Of a stretch of 64,000 bases of DNA, positions 9,961 to 21,470 are shown in pieces. This DNA is from Symsagittifera roscoffensis (lineage: Eukaryota; Xenacoelomorpha; Acoela; Convolutidae). The translations under genes were made by a program, and so were the position numbers. Position 1 is the stretch's first letter; each line of letters begins with the position of its first letter. Below the pieces are notes generated by a model. It did not search any database. It was given only the letters and a program-made list of their open reading frames with translations, and had not been told where the DNA came from. The stretch is from NCBI RefSeq assembly GCF_963678635.1, contig NC_087063.1, forward strand, positions 50,543,220-50,607,219. Direction: 5' to 3'.

Positions 9961-10883
9961 CACACGTAATCAATTTTTAATCGATTATAATAGATTATTT
10001 TGGAAAAATTTAAATCCATTATAATCCATTATAATCGATTATAATCGATTTTTGTTTTCAAAAAATGAAGGAATATTTTTTGTATATAAAATCCATGAAA
10101 ATTGACTATATTTTGTAAATAATGATTCTAGTGTTTACAACACGTTCATCCAGGGGCGGCCAATACACGAGTTGACAAAAAATGGTTATCATACATTTTT
10201 CATATGTGAAAAAAATGCTTATTATACTCTTTCATACAATTCCATAGAGCAAAAGTATATGTATGAGATTTGCAAAATCAGCATTTTTCCATAAAAGAAA
10301 TTGCATGACAAGCTTTTTTTCCGTACAATGAAATTGTATGATAGGCATTTTTTCCAAAAATGAAAATTCAAAAAAATTTTGTTTCGAAGTTTCGTGTTTC
10401 AGCCGAAACACTAACCAAGGATTTTTTGTCTTGAAAAAACCCAAAGTGTAACTGGCAGTTACCACGCAGATAAATTGCATTTGGTGGTTTCAGCCATAAA
10501 AATTAATTTTAACATTTTCACATTGAAATATGTGCCAAAAAAGTCACTTTTTGAATATGGCTAGATAACTTATAGCTTAAAAATCATGATTGAGAAAAAA
10601 AGGCCGGTTTTTTTTACAAATTTATTTTCATTTTAGCTTATGAAACAACAGATAATAATCCTGTTTACAAAAAAAAAACATTTTCATGTGATTTTTGGGT
10701 TTTTTGGATGAGAAACTTATCCTGGACTACGTTATAAACACAAAAATATCAAATTTTGCATGGAATTTTTTTTTCCGAAAAAAATATATTTTAGCACAAA
10801 AGCGAATTTGCAGCCAAAAAAGAAATTAAAAAATTTCTTTTTTTTATATTGCGCGTGACCAGGTTTTTTTTTAAATACTTCAG

Positions 10884-10994
10884 CCAGAAAAAGGAGCAGT
10901 TGTAGGACATCTACTTTTTATATTTTTACCAAAACCAAAACAAGTTTTGGTGAAAATATAAAAATAGATGTGCTACAACTGCTCCTTTTTCTGG
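10884..10994. repeat. 110-nt foldback hairpin, copy B
   Basis: Same arms as at 1983; the right arm has GATGTGCTACAAC, one change from the perfect pair GATGTCC. Confidence 0.95.
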
Positions 10995-11825
10995 TTTAAG
11001 TTTTAAAAAAGCATCTAATAACCTCGCAAAAGTCAAAATATTGCAAAAAAAAATTTAATGTGTTTTCCTTATAAGTCCAATTATATTGAAATGTTTCAAC
11101 ACAAAGAGAAAAACATCTATTTTTTCTTTAATCCGTATGAAATCCTCTCAAAAGTATGACTAATTAGAAGTACGAATTTTTAAAAATTTGCGTACAGTTG
11201 TAATGATAGCAGGCGGTGTCTGTTTTCTATGATAAATAACCATTGGGTCAAAAATTCTTGCCGCAATTTTTAAAAAAGTGCACTAAACATCTTCACGGTG
11301 CACAAAGTTTGTAGGTCGGAATATCGATCCTGCGCGTGACCAGGTTCATCTGTAAATGCTTCCACTGCCCTTTATTGTATCAAAAACGACAAAACAAAAT
11401 TTTTCGTTGTTTCACTACACGCAAAACCAATTAGAAAGACTTAACGAAACAAGAGTTGGCGGTTATTGTTAAATTTGCAGAAAATGTCACTTTTTGAACA
11501 TGGCTAGATAATTTATAGCTTAAAAACCATGATTGAGAAGAATAAAGCCTGTTTTTTTACAAACTTTTTTTCATTTTAGCTTATGAAACAAAAGATAATA
11601 ATCCTAAGTACAAAAAAAAACATTTTCATGTGATTTTTGGGTTTTTTGGGTGAGAAACTTATCCTGGACTACGTTATAAACACAAAAATATCAAATTTTG
11701 CATGGAATTTTTTTTTCCGAAAAAAATATATTTTAGCACAAAAGCAAATTTGCAGCCAAAAAAGAAATTAAAAAATTTCTTTTTTTTATATTGCGCGTGA
11801 CCAGGTTTTTTTTTAAATACTTCAG

Positions 11826-11936
11826 CCAGAAAAAGGAGCAGTTGTAGGACATCTACTTTTTATATTTTTACCAAAACCAAAACAAGTTTTGGTGAAAATA
11901 TAAAAATAGATGTCCTACAACTGCTCCTTTTTCTGG
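11826..11936. repeat. 110-nt foldback hairpin, copy B'
   Basis: Arms as in copy A, with GATGTCC retained. Confidence 0.95.
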
Positions 11937-12268
11937 TTTAAGTTTTAAAAAAGCATCTAATAGCCTCGCAAAAGTCAAAATATTGCAAAAAAAAAAATTA
12001 ATGTGTTTTCCTTATAAGTCCAATTATATTGAAATGTTTCAACACAAAGAGAAAAACATCTATTTTTTCTTTAATCCGTATGAAATCCTCTCAAAAGTAT
12101 GACTAATTAGAAGTACGAATGTTTAAAATTTTGCGTAAAGTTTTAATGATAGCAGGCGGTGTCTGTTTCTATGATAAATAACCATTGGGTCAAAAATTCT
12201 TGCCGCAATTTTTAAAAAAGTGCACTAAACCTCTTCACGGTGCACAAACTTTGTAGGTCGGAATATCT

Positions 12269-13704
12269 TGACCTATAATAATAATTATAATATCACATTT
12301 CTGATGGTCGGTTCAATGTGACATGACTGCCGTACCACACACGTAATCAATTTTTAATCGATTATAATAGATTATTTTGGAAACATTTAAATCCATTATA
12401 ATCCATTATAATCGATTATAATCGATTTTTGTTTTCAAAAAATGAAGGAATAATTTTTGTATATAAAATCCATGAAAATTGACTATATTTTGTAAATAAT
12501 GATTCTAGTGTTTACAACACGTTCATCCAGGGGCGGCCAATACACGGGTTGACAAAAAATGGTTATCATACATTTTTCATATGCGAAAAAAAATGCATAT
12601 TATACTCTTTCATACAATTCCATAGAGCAAAAGTATATGTATGAGATTTGCAAAATCAGCATTTTTCCATAAAAGAAATTGCATGACAAGCATTTTTTCC
12701 GTACAATGAAATTGTATGATAGGCATTTTTTCCAAAAATGAAAATTCAAAAAATTTTTGTTTCGAAGTTTCGTGTTTCAGCCGAAACACTAACCAAGGAT
12801 TTTTTGTCTTGAAAAAACCCAAAGTGTAACTGGCAGTTACCACGCAGATAAATTGCATTTGGTGGTTTCAGCCATAAAAATTAATTTTAACATTTTCACA
12901 TTGAAATATGTGCCAAAAAAGTCACTTTTTGAATATGGCTAGATAACTTATAGCTTAAAAATCATGATTGAGAAAAAAAGGCCGGTTTTTTTTACAAATT
13001 TATTTTCATTTTAGCTTATGAAACAAAATATAATAATCCTGTTTACAAAAAAAAAACATTTTCATGTAATTTTTGGGTTTTTTGGATGAGAAACTTATCC
13101 TGGACTACGTTATAAACACAAAAATATCAAATTTTGCATGGAATTTTTTTTTCCGAAAAAATTATATTTTAGCACAAAAGCGAATTTGCAGCCAAAAAAG
13201 AAATTAAAAAATTTCTTTTTTTTATATTGCGCGTGACCAGATTTTTTTTTAAATACTTCAGCCAGAAAAAGGAGCAGTTGTAGGACATCTACTTTTTATA
13301 TTTTTACCAAAACCAAAACAAGTTTTGGTGAAAATATAAAAATAGATGTACTACAACTGCTCCCTTTTCTGGTTTAAGTTTTAAAAAAGCATCTAATAGC
13401 CTCGCAAAAGTCAAAATATTGCAAAAAAAAAATTTTATGTGTTTTCCCTATAAGTCCAATTATATTGAAATGTTTCAACACAAAGAGAAAAACATCTATT
13501 TTTTCTTTAATCCGTATGAAATCCTCTCAAAAGTATGACTAATTAGAAGTACGAATGTTTAAAATTTTGCGTAAAGTTTTAATGATAGCAGGCGGTGTCT
13601 GTTTTCTATGATAAATAACCATTGGGTCAAAAATTCTTGCCGCAATTTTTAAAAAAGTGCACTAAACATCTTCACGGTGCACAAACTTTGTAGGTCGGAT
13701 TATC
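12269..13704. repeat. Complex repeat unit C, carrying a truncated gypsy LTR
   Basis: A 1436-bp unit. Its first about 71 bases (TTGACCTATAATAATAATT ... GCCGTACCA) are the terminal part of the gypsy LTR (9891-9960), joined to the same CACACGTAATC flank. The rest is as in unit B. Contains a hairpin at 13262-13372. Confidence 0.9.
13262..13372. repeat. 110-nt foldback hairpin, copy C
   Basis: Right arm shows GATGTACTACAAC and CTGCTCCCTTTTCTGG, giving three to four mismatches. Confidence 0.93.
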
Positions 13705-14697
13705 TTGACCTATAATAATAATTATAATATCACATTTCTGATGGTCGGCTCAATGTGACATGACTGCCGTACCACACACGTAATCAATTTTTAATCGATT
13801 ATAATAGATTATTTTGGAAAAATTTAAATCCATTATAATCCATTATAATCGATTATAATCGATTTTTGTTTTCAAAAAATGAAGGAATGATTTTTGTATA
13901 TAAAATCCATGAAAATTGATTATATTTTGTAAATAATGATTCTAGTGTTTACAACACGTTCATCCAGGGGCGGCCAATACACGGGTTGACAAAAAATGGT
14001 TATCATACATTTTTCATATGTGAAAAAAATGCTTATTATACTCTTTCATACAATTCCATAGAGCAAAAGTATATGTATGAGATTTGCAAAATCAGCATTT
14101 TTCCATTAAAGAAATTGCATGACAAGCATTTTTTCCGTACAATGAAATTGTATGATAGGCATTTTTTCCAAAAATGAAAATTCAAAAAATTTTTGTTTCG
14201 AAGTTTCGTGTTTCAGCCGAAACATTAACCAAGGATTTTTTGTCTTGAAAAAACCCAAAGTGTAACTGGCAGTTACCACGCAGATAATATGCATTTGGTG
14301 GTTTCAGCCATAAAAATTAATTTTAACATTTTCACATTGAAATATGTGCCAAAAAAGTCACTTTTTGAATATGGCTAGATAACTTATAGCTTAAAAATCA
14401 TGATTGAGAAAAAAAGGCCGGTTTTTTTTACAAATTTATTTTCATTTTAGCTTATGAAACAAAAGATAATTAACCTGTTTACAAAAAGAAACATTTTCAT
14501 GTGATTTTTGGGTTTTTTGGATGAGAAACTTATCCTGGACTACGTTACAAACACAAAAATATCAAATTTTGCATGGAATTTTTTTTTCCGAAAAAAATAT
14601 ATTTTAGCACAAAAGCGAATTTGCAGCCAAAAAAGAAATTAAAAAATTTCTTTTTTTTATATTGCGCGTGACCAGGTTTTTTTTTTAAATACTTCAG

Positions 14698-14808
14698 CCA
14701 GAAAAAGGAGCAGTTGTAGGACATCTGCTTTTTATATTTTTACCAAAACCAAAACAAGTTTTGGTGAAAATATAAAAATAGATGTACTACAACTGCTCCT
14801 TTTTCTGG
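14698..14808. repeat. 110-nt foldback hairpin, copy D
   Basis: Left arm has CATCTGCTTT, right arm GATGTACTACAAC. Confidence 0.93.
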
Positions 14809-16094
14809 TTTAAGTTTTAAAAAAGCATCTAATAGCCTCGCAAAAGTCAAAATATTGCAAAAAAAAAAATTTAATGTGTTCTCCTTATAAGTCCAATTAT
14901 ATTGAAATGTTTCAACACAAAGAGAAAAACATCTATTTTTTCTTTAATCCGTATGAAATCCTCTCAAAAGTATGACTAATTAGAAGTACGAATTTTTAAA
15001 ATTTTGCGTACAGTTGTAATGATAGCAGGCGGTGTCTGTTTTCTATGATAAATAACCATTGGGTCAAAAATTCTTGCCGCAATTTTTAAAAAAGTGCACT
15101 AAACATCTTCACGGTGCACAAAGTTTGTAGGTCGGAATATCGATCCTGCGCGTGACCAGGTTCATCTGTAAATGCTTCCACTGCCCTTTATTGTATCAAA
15201 AACAACAAAACAAAATTTTTCGTTGTTTCACTACACGCAAAACCAATTAGAAAGACTAAACGAAACAAGAGTTGGCGGTTATTGTTAAATTTGCAGAAAA
15301 TGTCACTTTTTGAATATGGCTAGATAATTTATAGCTTAAAAACCATGATTGAGAAGAAAAAAGCCTGTTTTTTTTACAATTTTTTTTTCATTTTAGCTTA
15401 TGAAACAAAAGATTATAATCCTAAGTACAAAAAAAAACATTTTCATGTGATTTTTGGGTTTTTTGGGTGAGAAACTTATCCTGGACTACGTTTTAAACAC
15501 AAAAATATCAGATTTTGCATGGAAATTATTTTTCCCGAAAAATATATATTTTAGCACAAAAGCAAATTTGCAGCCAAAAAATAAATTAAAATTTTTTACC
15601 CAAATTTTCCTTTTTGTTTATGGAAAAAACGCATATCATACAATTTTTTTGATAAAAACTTTATGATAAGCATTTTTCAGACCGAAATGAAAACTATGTT
15701 TTTGATTGTCAAAATGCCTTCTATAATAGATCCATTTGGATCTATTCTCAGTTACCCATACTCATTTGGATCTAACTAAAGTTACCCAGACACGTCTTTT
15801 GATGATTTTTGAAAAAAAAAATTTCTATGACAAAATAACTATTTAATAAATTCATACATAAAAATTGTATGATAAGCTTTTTTTTATAAAAAATTTCAAA
15901 TTTATTTTCCATTGACCAAAAATGTTCATTAAAAAATTTTTAAAACACTTTTAAAATTTTGTATGAATATTCTATGTTAAGCATTTTTTACAAAGACTTC
16001 ATATATGAAACTGTATGATAAGCATTTTTCTTCTACGGACGTCAACCCGGGTATGTAGTAATTTTCCAAAAATTGCCCGAAAACAGCAATTTTG

Positions 16095-16317
16095 ACCAGT
16101 TCCTCACGTTAACCAAACCCCCGCCAACGTACCCACCCAACGTACCCCCCTCCCCCAACGTACCCCCCAACTCACGACTTACCCCCCTCACGTACCCCCG
16201 TCACGTACCCCCCAACCACGACGTACCCCCTCACGTACCACCATCCCCCAACGTACACCCCCCCCCCCCCCCAACGTACTCATCGCCGCTCCCCAACGTA
16301 CCCCCCCCCCCCCTACC
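16095..16317. repeat. C-rich minisatellite (CCAACGTACCCCC)n, copy D
   Basis: Irregular units of 10-14 bases around ACGTACCCC with C runs up to 14. The proline-rich frame 16073-16438 is translation of this repeat. Confidence 0.95.
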
Positions 16318-17591
16318 AACCATATTGAACTGTTTCAACACAAATCAACAACCAATTATATTGAAATGTTTCAACACAAAGAGAAAAACATCTATTTTTT
16401 CTTTAATCCGTATGAAATCCTCTCAAAAGTATGACTAATTAGAAGTACGAATGTTTAAAATTTTGCGTAAAGTTTTAATGATAGCAGGCGGTGTCTGTTT
16501 CTATGATAAATAACCATTGGGTCAAAAATTCTTGCCGCAATTTTTAAAAAAGTGCACTAAACCTCTTCACGGTGCACAAACTTTGTAGGTCGGAATATCT
16601 TGACCTATAATAATAATTATAATATCACATTTCTGATGGTCGGTTCAATGTGACATGACTGCCGTACCACACACGTAATCAATTTTTAATCGATTATAAT
16701 AGATTATTTTGGAAAAATTTAAATCCATTATAATCCATTATAATCGATTATAATCGATTTTTGTTTTCAAAAAATGAAGGAATGATTTTTGTATATAAAA
16801 TCCATGAAAATTGATTATATTTTGTAAATAATGATTCTAGTGTTTACAACACGTTCATCCAGGGGCGGCCAATACACGGGTTGACAAAAAATGGTTATCA
16901 TACATTTTTCATATGTGAAAAAAATGCTTATTATACTCTTTCATACAATTCCATAGAGCAAAAGTATATGTATGAGATTTGCAAAATCAGCATTTTTCCA
17001 TAAAAGAAATTGCATGACAAGCATTTTTTCCGTACAATGAAATTGTATGATAGGCATTTTTTCCAAAAATGAAAATTCAAAAAATTTTTGTTTCGAAGTT
17101 TCGTGTTTCAGCCGAAACATTAACCAAGGATTTTTTGTCTTGAAAAAACCCAAAGTGTAACTGGCAGTTACCCCGCAGATAATATGCATTTGGTGGTTTC
17201 AGCCATAAAAATTAATTTTAACATTTTCACATTGAAATATGTGCCAAAAAAGTCACTTTTTGAATATGGCTAGATAACTTATAGCTTAAAAATCATGATT
17301 GAGAAAAAAAGGCCGGTTTTTTTTACAAATTGATTTTCATTTTAGCTTATGAAACAAAAGATAATTAACCTGTTTACAAAAAGAAACATTTTCATGTGAT
17401 TTTTGGGTTTTTTGGATGAGAAACTTATCCTGGACTACGTTATAAACACAAAAATATCAAATTTTGCATGGAATTTTTTTTTCCGAAAAAAATATATTTT
17501 AGCACAAAAGCGAATTTGCAGCCAAAAAAGAAATTAAAAAATTTCTTTTTTTTATATTGCGCGTGACCAGGTTTTTTTTTAAATACTTCAG

Positions 17592-17702
17592 CCAGAAAAA
17601 GGAGCAGTTGTAGGACATCTGCTTTTTATATTTTTACCAAAACCAAAACAAGTTTTGGTGAAAATATAAAAATAGATGTACTACAACTGCTCCTTTTTCT
17701 GG
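17592..17702. repeat. 110-nt foldback hairpin, copy E
   Basis: Same substitutions as copy D. Confidence 0.93.
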
Positions 17703-19008
17703 TTTAAGTTTTAAAAAATCATCTAATAGCCTCGCAAAAGTCAAAATATTGCAAAAAAAAAAATTTAATGTGTTCTCCTTATAAGTCCAATTATATTGAA
17801 ATGTTTCAACACAAAGAGAAAAACATCTATTTTTTCTTTAATCCGTATGAAATCCTCTCAAAAGTATGACTAATTAGAAGTACGAATTTTTAAAATTTTG
17901 CGTACAGTTGTAATGATAGCAGGCGGTGTCTGTTTTCTATGATAAATAACCATTGGGTCAAAAATTCTTGCCGCAATTTTTAAAAAAGTGCACTAAACAT
18001 CTTCACGGTGCACAAAGTTTGTAGGTCGGAATATCGATCCTGCGCGTGACCAGGTTCATCTGTAAATGCTTCCACTGCCCTTTATTGTATCAAAAACGAC
18101 AAAACAAAATTTTTCGTTGTTTCACTACACGCAAAACCAATTAGAAAGACTAAACGAAACAAGAGTTGGCGGTTATTGTTAAATTTGCAGAAAATGTCAC
18201 TTTTTGAATATGGCTAGATAATTTATAGCTTAAAAACCATGATTGAGAAGAATAAAGCCTGTTTTTTTTACAAACTTTTTTTCATTTTAGCTTATGAAAC
18301 AAAAGATAATAATCCTAAGTACAAAAAAAAACATTTTCATGTGATTTTTGGGTTTTTTGGGTGAGAAACTTATCCTGGACTACGTTTTAAACACAAAAAT
18401 ATCAGATTTTGCATGGAAATTTTTTTTCCCGAAAAATATATATTTTAGCACAAAAGCAAATTTGCAGCCAAAAAATAAATTAAAATTTTTTACCCAAATT
18501 TTCCTTTTTGTTTATGGAAAAAACGCATATCATACAATTTTTTTGATAAAAACTTTATGATAAGCATTTTTCAGACCGAAATGAAAACTATGTTTTTGAT
18601 TGTCAAAATGCCTTCTATAATAGATCCATTTGGATCTATTCTCAGTTACCCATACTCATTTGGACCTAACTAAAGTTACCCAGACACGTCTTTTGATGAT
18701 TTTTGAAAAAAAAATTTCTATGACAAAATAACTATTTAATAAATTCATACATAAAAATTGTATGATAAGCTTTTTTTTATAAAAAATTTCAAATTTATTT
18801 TCCATTGACCAAAAATGTTCATTAAAAAATTTTTAAAACACTTTTAAAATTTTGTATGAATATTCTATGTTAAGCATTTTTTACAAAGACTTCATATATG
18901 AAACTGTATGATAAGCATTTTTCTTCTACGGACGTCAACCCGGGTATGTAGTAATTTTCCAAAAATTGCCCGAAAACAGCAATTTTGACCAGTTCCTCAC
19001 GTTAAACC

Positions 19009-19212
19009 AAACCCCCGCCAACGTACCCACCCAACGTACCCCCCTCCCCCAACGTACCCCCCAACTCACGACTTACCCCCCTCACGTACCCCCGTCACGT
19101 ACCCCCCAACCACGACGTACCCCCTCACGTACCACCATCCCCCAACGTACACCCCCCCCCCCCCCAACGTACTCATCGCCGCTCCCCAACGTACCCCCCC
19201 CCCTACCAACCC
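19009..19212. repeat. C-rich minisatellite, copy E
   Basis: ACGTACCCCC-type units as at 16095; slightly shorter C runs. Confidence 0.93.
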
Positions 19213-19250
19213 ACGACGTATCCCCTCTTTAATCTAGTGAGGGGACACCT

Positions 19251-20299
19251 AACTGTAGTACGGTTAAGCCTGGAGGGGGGGAGTTTGTGCGGGATGTATA
19301 GGTAATTTTTTGTAATTTTTCATAACTCGATTGAAAATGGGAAAAAAAGAAATTAAGAGAGAGAACGAAATAACTAACCTAAGTTAAACAAAATTATGAA
19401 AAATTGCAAACAACTAACAAAAAGATTAGAATAGATAGATTATATTCCATAATAATTGATTAAAATTTTCTTTTGATAAAATTTTTTGAAAAAAATTGAT
19501 TATAATTGATTATTTTTGTTATTTTATAGAAACTGACAATGAACATCCAATATAATCAATTATTATCCATAAAACTTCAATGCGGGAAGAAATGTTGGTC
19601 GTAAAGTTGCCTTTACAATAAATAAAGGCAATTTTTTTTTAATTTTTCAGCCAGAAAAAAGAGCAGTTGTAGGACATCTACTTTTTCTGTTTTTACCAAA
19701 ACCAAAACTAGTTTTGGTAGAAATATAAAAATAGATGTCCTACAACTGCTCTTTTTTCTGGTTTAAGTATTAAAAAAGCATCTAATAGCCTCGCGAAAGT
19801 CAAAATTTTGCCAACAAAAATTCAATGTGTTTTCCTTATAAGTGCAATTATATTGAAATGTTTCAACACAAAGAGAAAAACATCTATTTTTTTCTTTAAT
19901 CCGTATGAAATCCTCTCAAAAGTATGACTAATTAGAAGTACGAATTTTTAAAATTTTGCGAAATTTAGCAGGCGGTTTCTGTTTTCTATGATAAATAACC
20001 ATTGGGTCAAAAATGCTTGTCGCAATTTTTAAAATAGTGCACTAATTATCTACACGGTGCACAAAGTTTGAAGGTCGGAATATCAAAACTGCGCGTGACC
20101 AGGTTCATCTGTAAATGCTTTGACTGCCCTTTATTGTATCAAAAACGCCAAAACAAAGTTTTTTGATGTTTCACTACACGCAAAACCAATTAGAAAGACT
20201 AAACGAAACAAGAGTTGGCGGTTATTGTGCAATTTGCAGAAAAAGTAATCCACGCTAATTTAAAAAAATTCTTAAAAAAAACAACAAAAGCAAAAAAAT
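19251..20299. repeat. Diverged half-unit F of the complex repeat
   Basis: After about 370 bases of AT-rich DNA with ATAATTGATTA motifs, the hairpin and the GGCGGT..CTGTTTTC and CTGCGCGTGACCAGG blocks recur, more diverged than in units A-E. No gene. Confidence 0.75.
19651..19762. repeat. 110-nt foldback hairpin, copy F (paired change)
   Basis: Left arm CCAGAAAAAAGAGCAG and right arm CTGCTCTTTTTTCTGG: both arms differ from the other copies (AAGGAGCAG / CTGCTCCTT) at the same base pair, keeping the pair. Confidence 0.93.
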
Positions 20300-20515
20300 T
20301 GTTATGGTTGTTCAATTTGCTTAATCTTATGACCTTCGGTATTGATTAGATACCTGCCAGCTATGTTTGTTATCGACCATCGATCAATCACTTTTCTGTT
20401 CGTGTTAGGTTTAGAACAGACGTTTTAATAAACACATTTTTTCTTATTCTTTTAATCTTATTGTTAAATGTTCATAGATTGTACTTACATAAATATTCCA
20501 TCTTAATTTTTTATT
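20300..20515 (+). repeat. Candidate LTR of a third gypsy element
   Basis: Starts TGTTATGG and lies directly upstream of a TGGCGCAG primer-binding site (20517). It contains AATAAA (20427-20432) in the position of an LTR polyadenylation signal. Only one copy is in the window, so the boundaries are inferred from the TG start and the PBS. Confidence 0.45.
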
Positions 20516-20516
20516 T

Positions 20517-20590
20517 TGGCGCAGTCATCAGATGAATCGAACCTGCGGGTAACTCCTGCATTCTGGCCGAACCACACTATGGAGCCGCCA
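20517..20590 (-). other. PBS and 74-nt antisense-tRNA-like sequence
   Basis: Plus strand starts TGGCGCAGTC, the tRNA-Ser-type gypsy PBS. The minus strand of these 74 bases resembles a whole tRNA: it ends in GCGCCA and has a B-box-like GGTTCGATTC at positions 48-57. An A-box-like region lies near positions 8-20, and an acceptor pairing is possible but imperfect (about 5 of 7 with wobble). It is not a functional tRNA; the T stem is broken. Confidence 0.4.
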
Positions 20591-20622
20591 CGTTCCTGGA
20601 CACACTGGAGCGACCAACTCCA

Positions 20623-21470
20623 ATGGCGATTATAGCAAAGGAGAATCTGGACATTGACAACCTGAATGGACCAGAGGTCCCAGAAAACCAGATCCCCATT
20701 TTGGAACAGCCTACAGGAAGCGACCTGGACACGGAGAGTGCCAGTCGGCATGCAAGGAATAAGAACGCGAAGAAATCCTACAAAGAGAAGCGGAATATAT
20801 GGAAAAAAAAAGAAAATTGGCGAGTTGAGAAGAGCAGAAGCAAACAAGAAGTCAAGATCAATCCTATTTCCAGCCCTCAGCAATGAAGGAAATGGGTTTT
20901 TGCTCAGAAAAATCCTAGGGAGAAAAATGTATCCATCTCTTTTAAAGAATTTTGGGACCTCTGGAAACTAGCTTTTAACAAACCCCCAAATGTCCCGTTT
21001 GAGAGGTACAAACTACTAAATCGGGAACAAAGGGACAGGGAATTCTTCGAAAAACTCTTGGGAGCCTTGACGTACCTCACCAGCACGGGTAATATCAGAG
21101 AGTCGGACGAAGCAGAGTGGATTAAAGATGTATTTAATTGCAACATGAGAAACAGCGGGACCCAACGGAATTTACTATCAGCAACCATCAGTACGTCGGA
21201 AGCCTTGAATAGGGCCCTAATAAAAAAACACTACTTTAATCATTAGAAGCTAACAATTATGGCGTAATTGACTAACGGGCGAAGCTTTAAATCATTTACA
21301 GTAAATAACCATGTAAATATAGAACCAAGCCTCAATATCGAAAGAAATAACTTGTGTATGAAATGCGGAAATAGAGATCATCAGATCATCAATAAAAATT
21401 GTAATTAAAAAGGACACTTCGCAAAACTATGTAAATCAAAGAAAAAAAACGACCCAATGTAAATATTGTA
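20623..21470 (+). pseudogene. Decayed gypsy gag
   Basis: A first frame (20623-20886, 87 aa) is charged and lacks known motifs. The capsid part continues in other frames: FERYKLLNREQRDREFFEKL (about 21000-21056), then frame 21058-21246 with IKDVFNCNMRNSGTQRNLLS. Knuckle remnants follow at about 21360-21440: CMKCGNRDH, then KGHFAKLC after a stop. Order and motifs match gypsy gag with twin knuckles. It decays after about 21470, and I see no pol behind it. Confidence 0.7.

Larger units (their letters stand above)
8902..11260. repeat. Direct duplication, right copy (partner 1-2360)
   Basis: Partner of 1-2360, nearly identical; differences include AAAAAAATTTT against AAAAAATTTTTG near 10375 and ATGAAACAACAG against TTGAAACAAAAG near 10640. 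Confidence 0.9.
9961..12268. repeat. Complex repeat unit B plus partial unit B'
   Basis: Unit B (9961-11260) is followed by a linker starting CCGCAATTTTTAAAAAAGTGC and GATCCTGCGCGTGACCAGG (about 11327). A second half-unit then lacks the AT-palindrome start and resumes at GTCACTTTTTGAACATGGC (about 11485), with its own hairpin. It ends in GTAGGTCGGAATATC at 12268, where the LTR-bearing unit begins. No genes. Confidence 0.85.
13705..16599. repeat. 2895-bp compound repeat D (tandem with E)
   Basis: LTR piece, AT palindromes, hairpin (14698-14808), a long tail with TGTATGATAAGCATTTTT motifs, the C-rich minisatellite (16095-16317) and a return to the GGCGGTGTCTGTTT block. The next copy begins at 16600; the two are nearly identical. 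Small frames such as 15454-15666 and 18348-18560 are conserved only because the DNA is duplicated. Confidence 0.92.
16600..19250. repeat. 2.9-kb compound repeat E
   Basis: Second copy of the 13705-16599 block at an offset of about 2895. Hairpin at 17592-17702, C-rich minisatellite at about 19009-19212. It ends without returning to the GGCGGTGTCTGTTT block and passes into a G-rich piece (GGAGGGGGGGAG, 19271). Confidence 0.92.

Noticed and set aside
16073-16438. Proline-rich 121-residue frame and its partner at 18966-19232
   Set aside because: Translation of a C-rich minisatellite; the two differ by frameshifts caused by C-run length.
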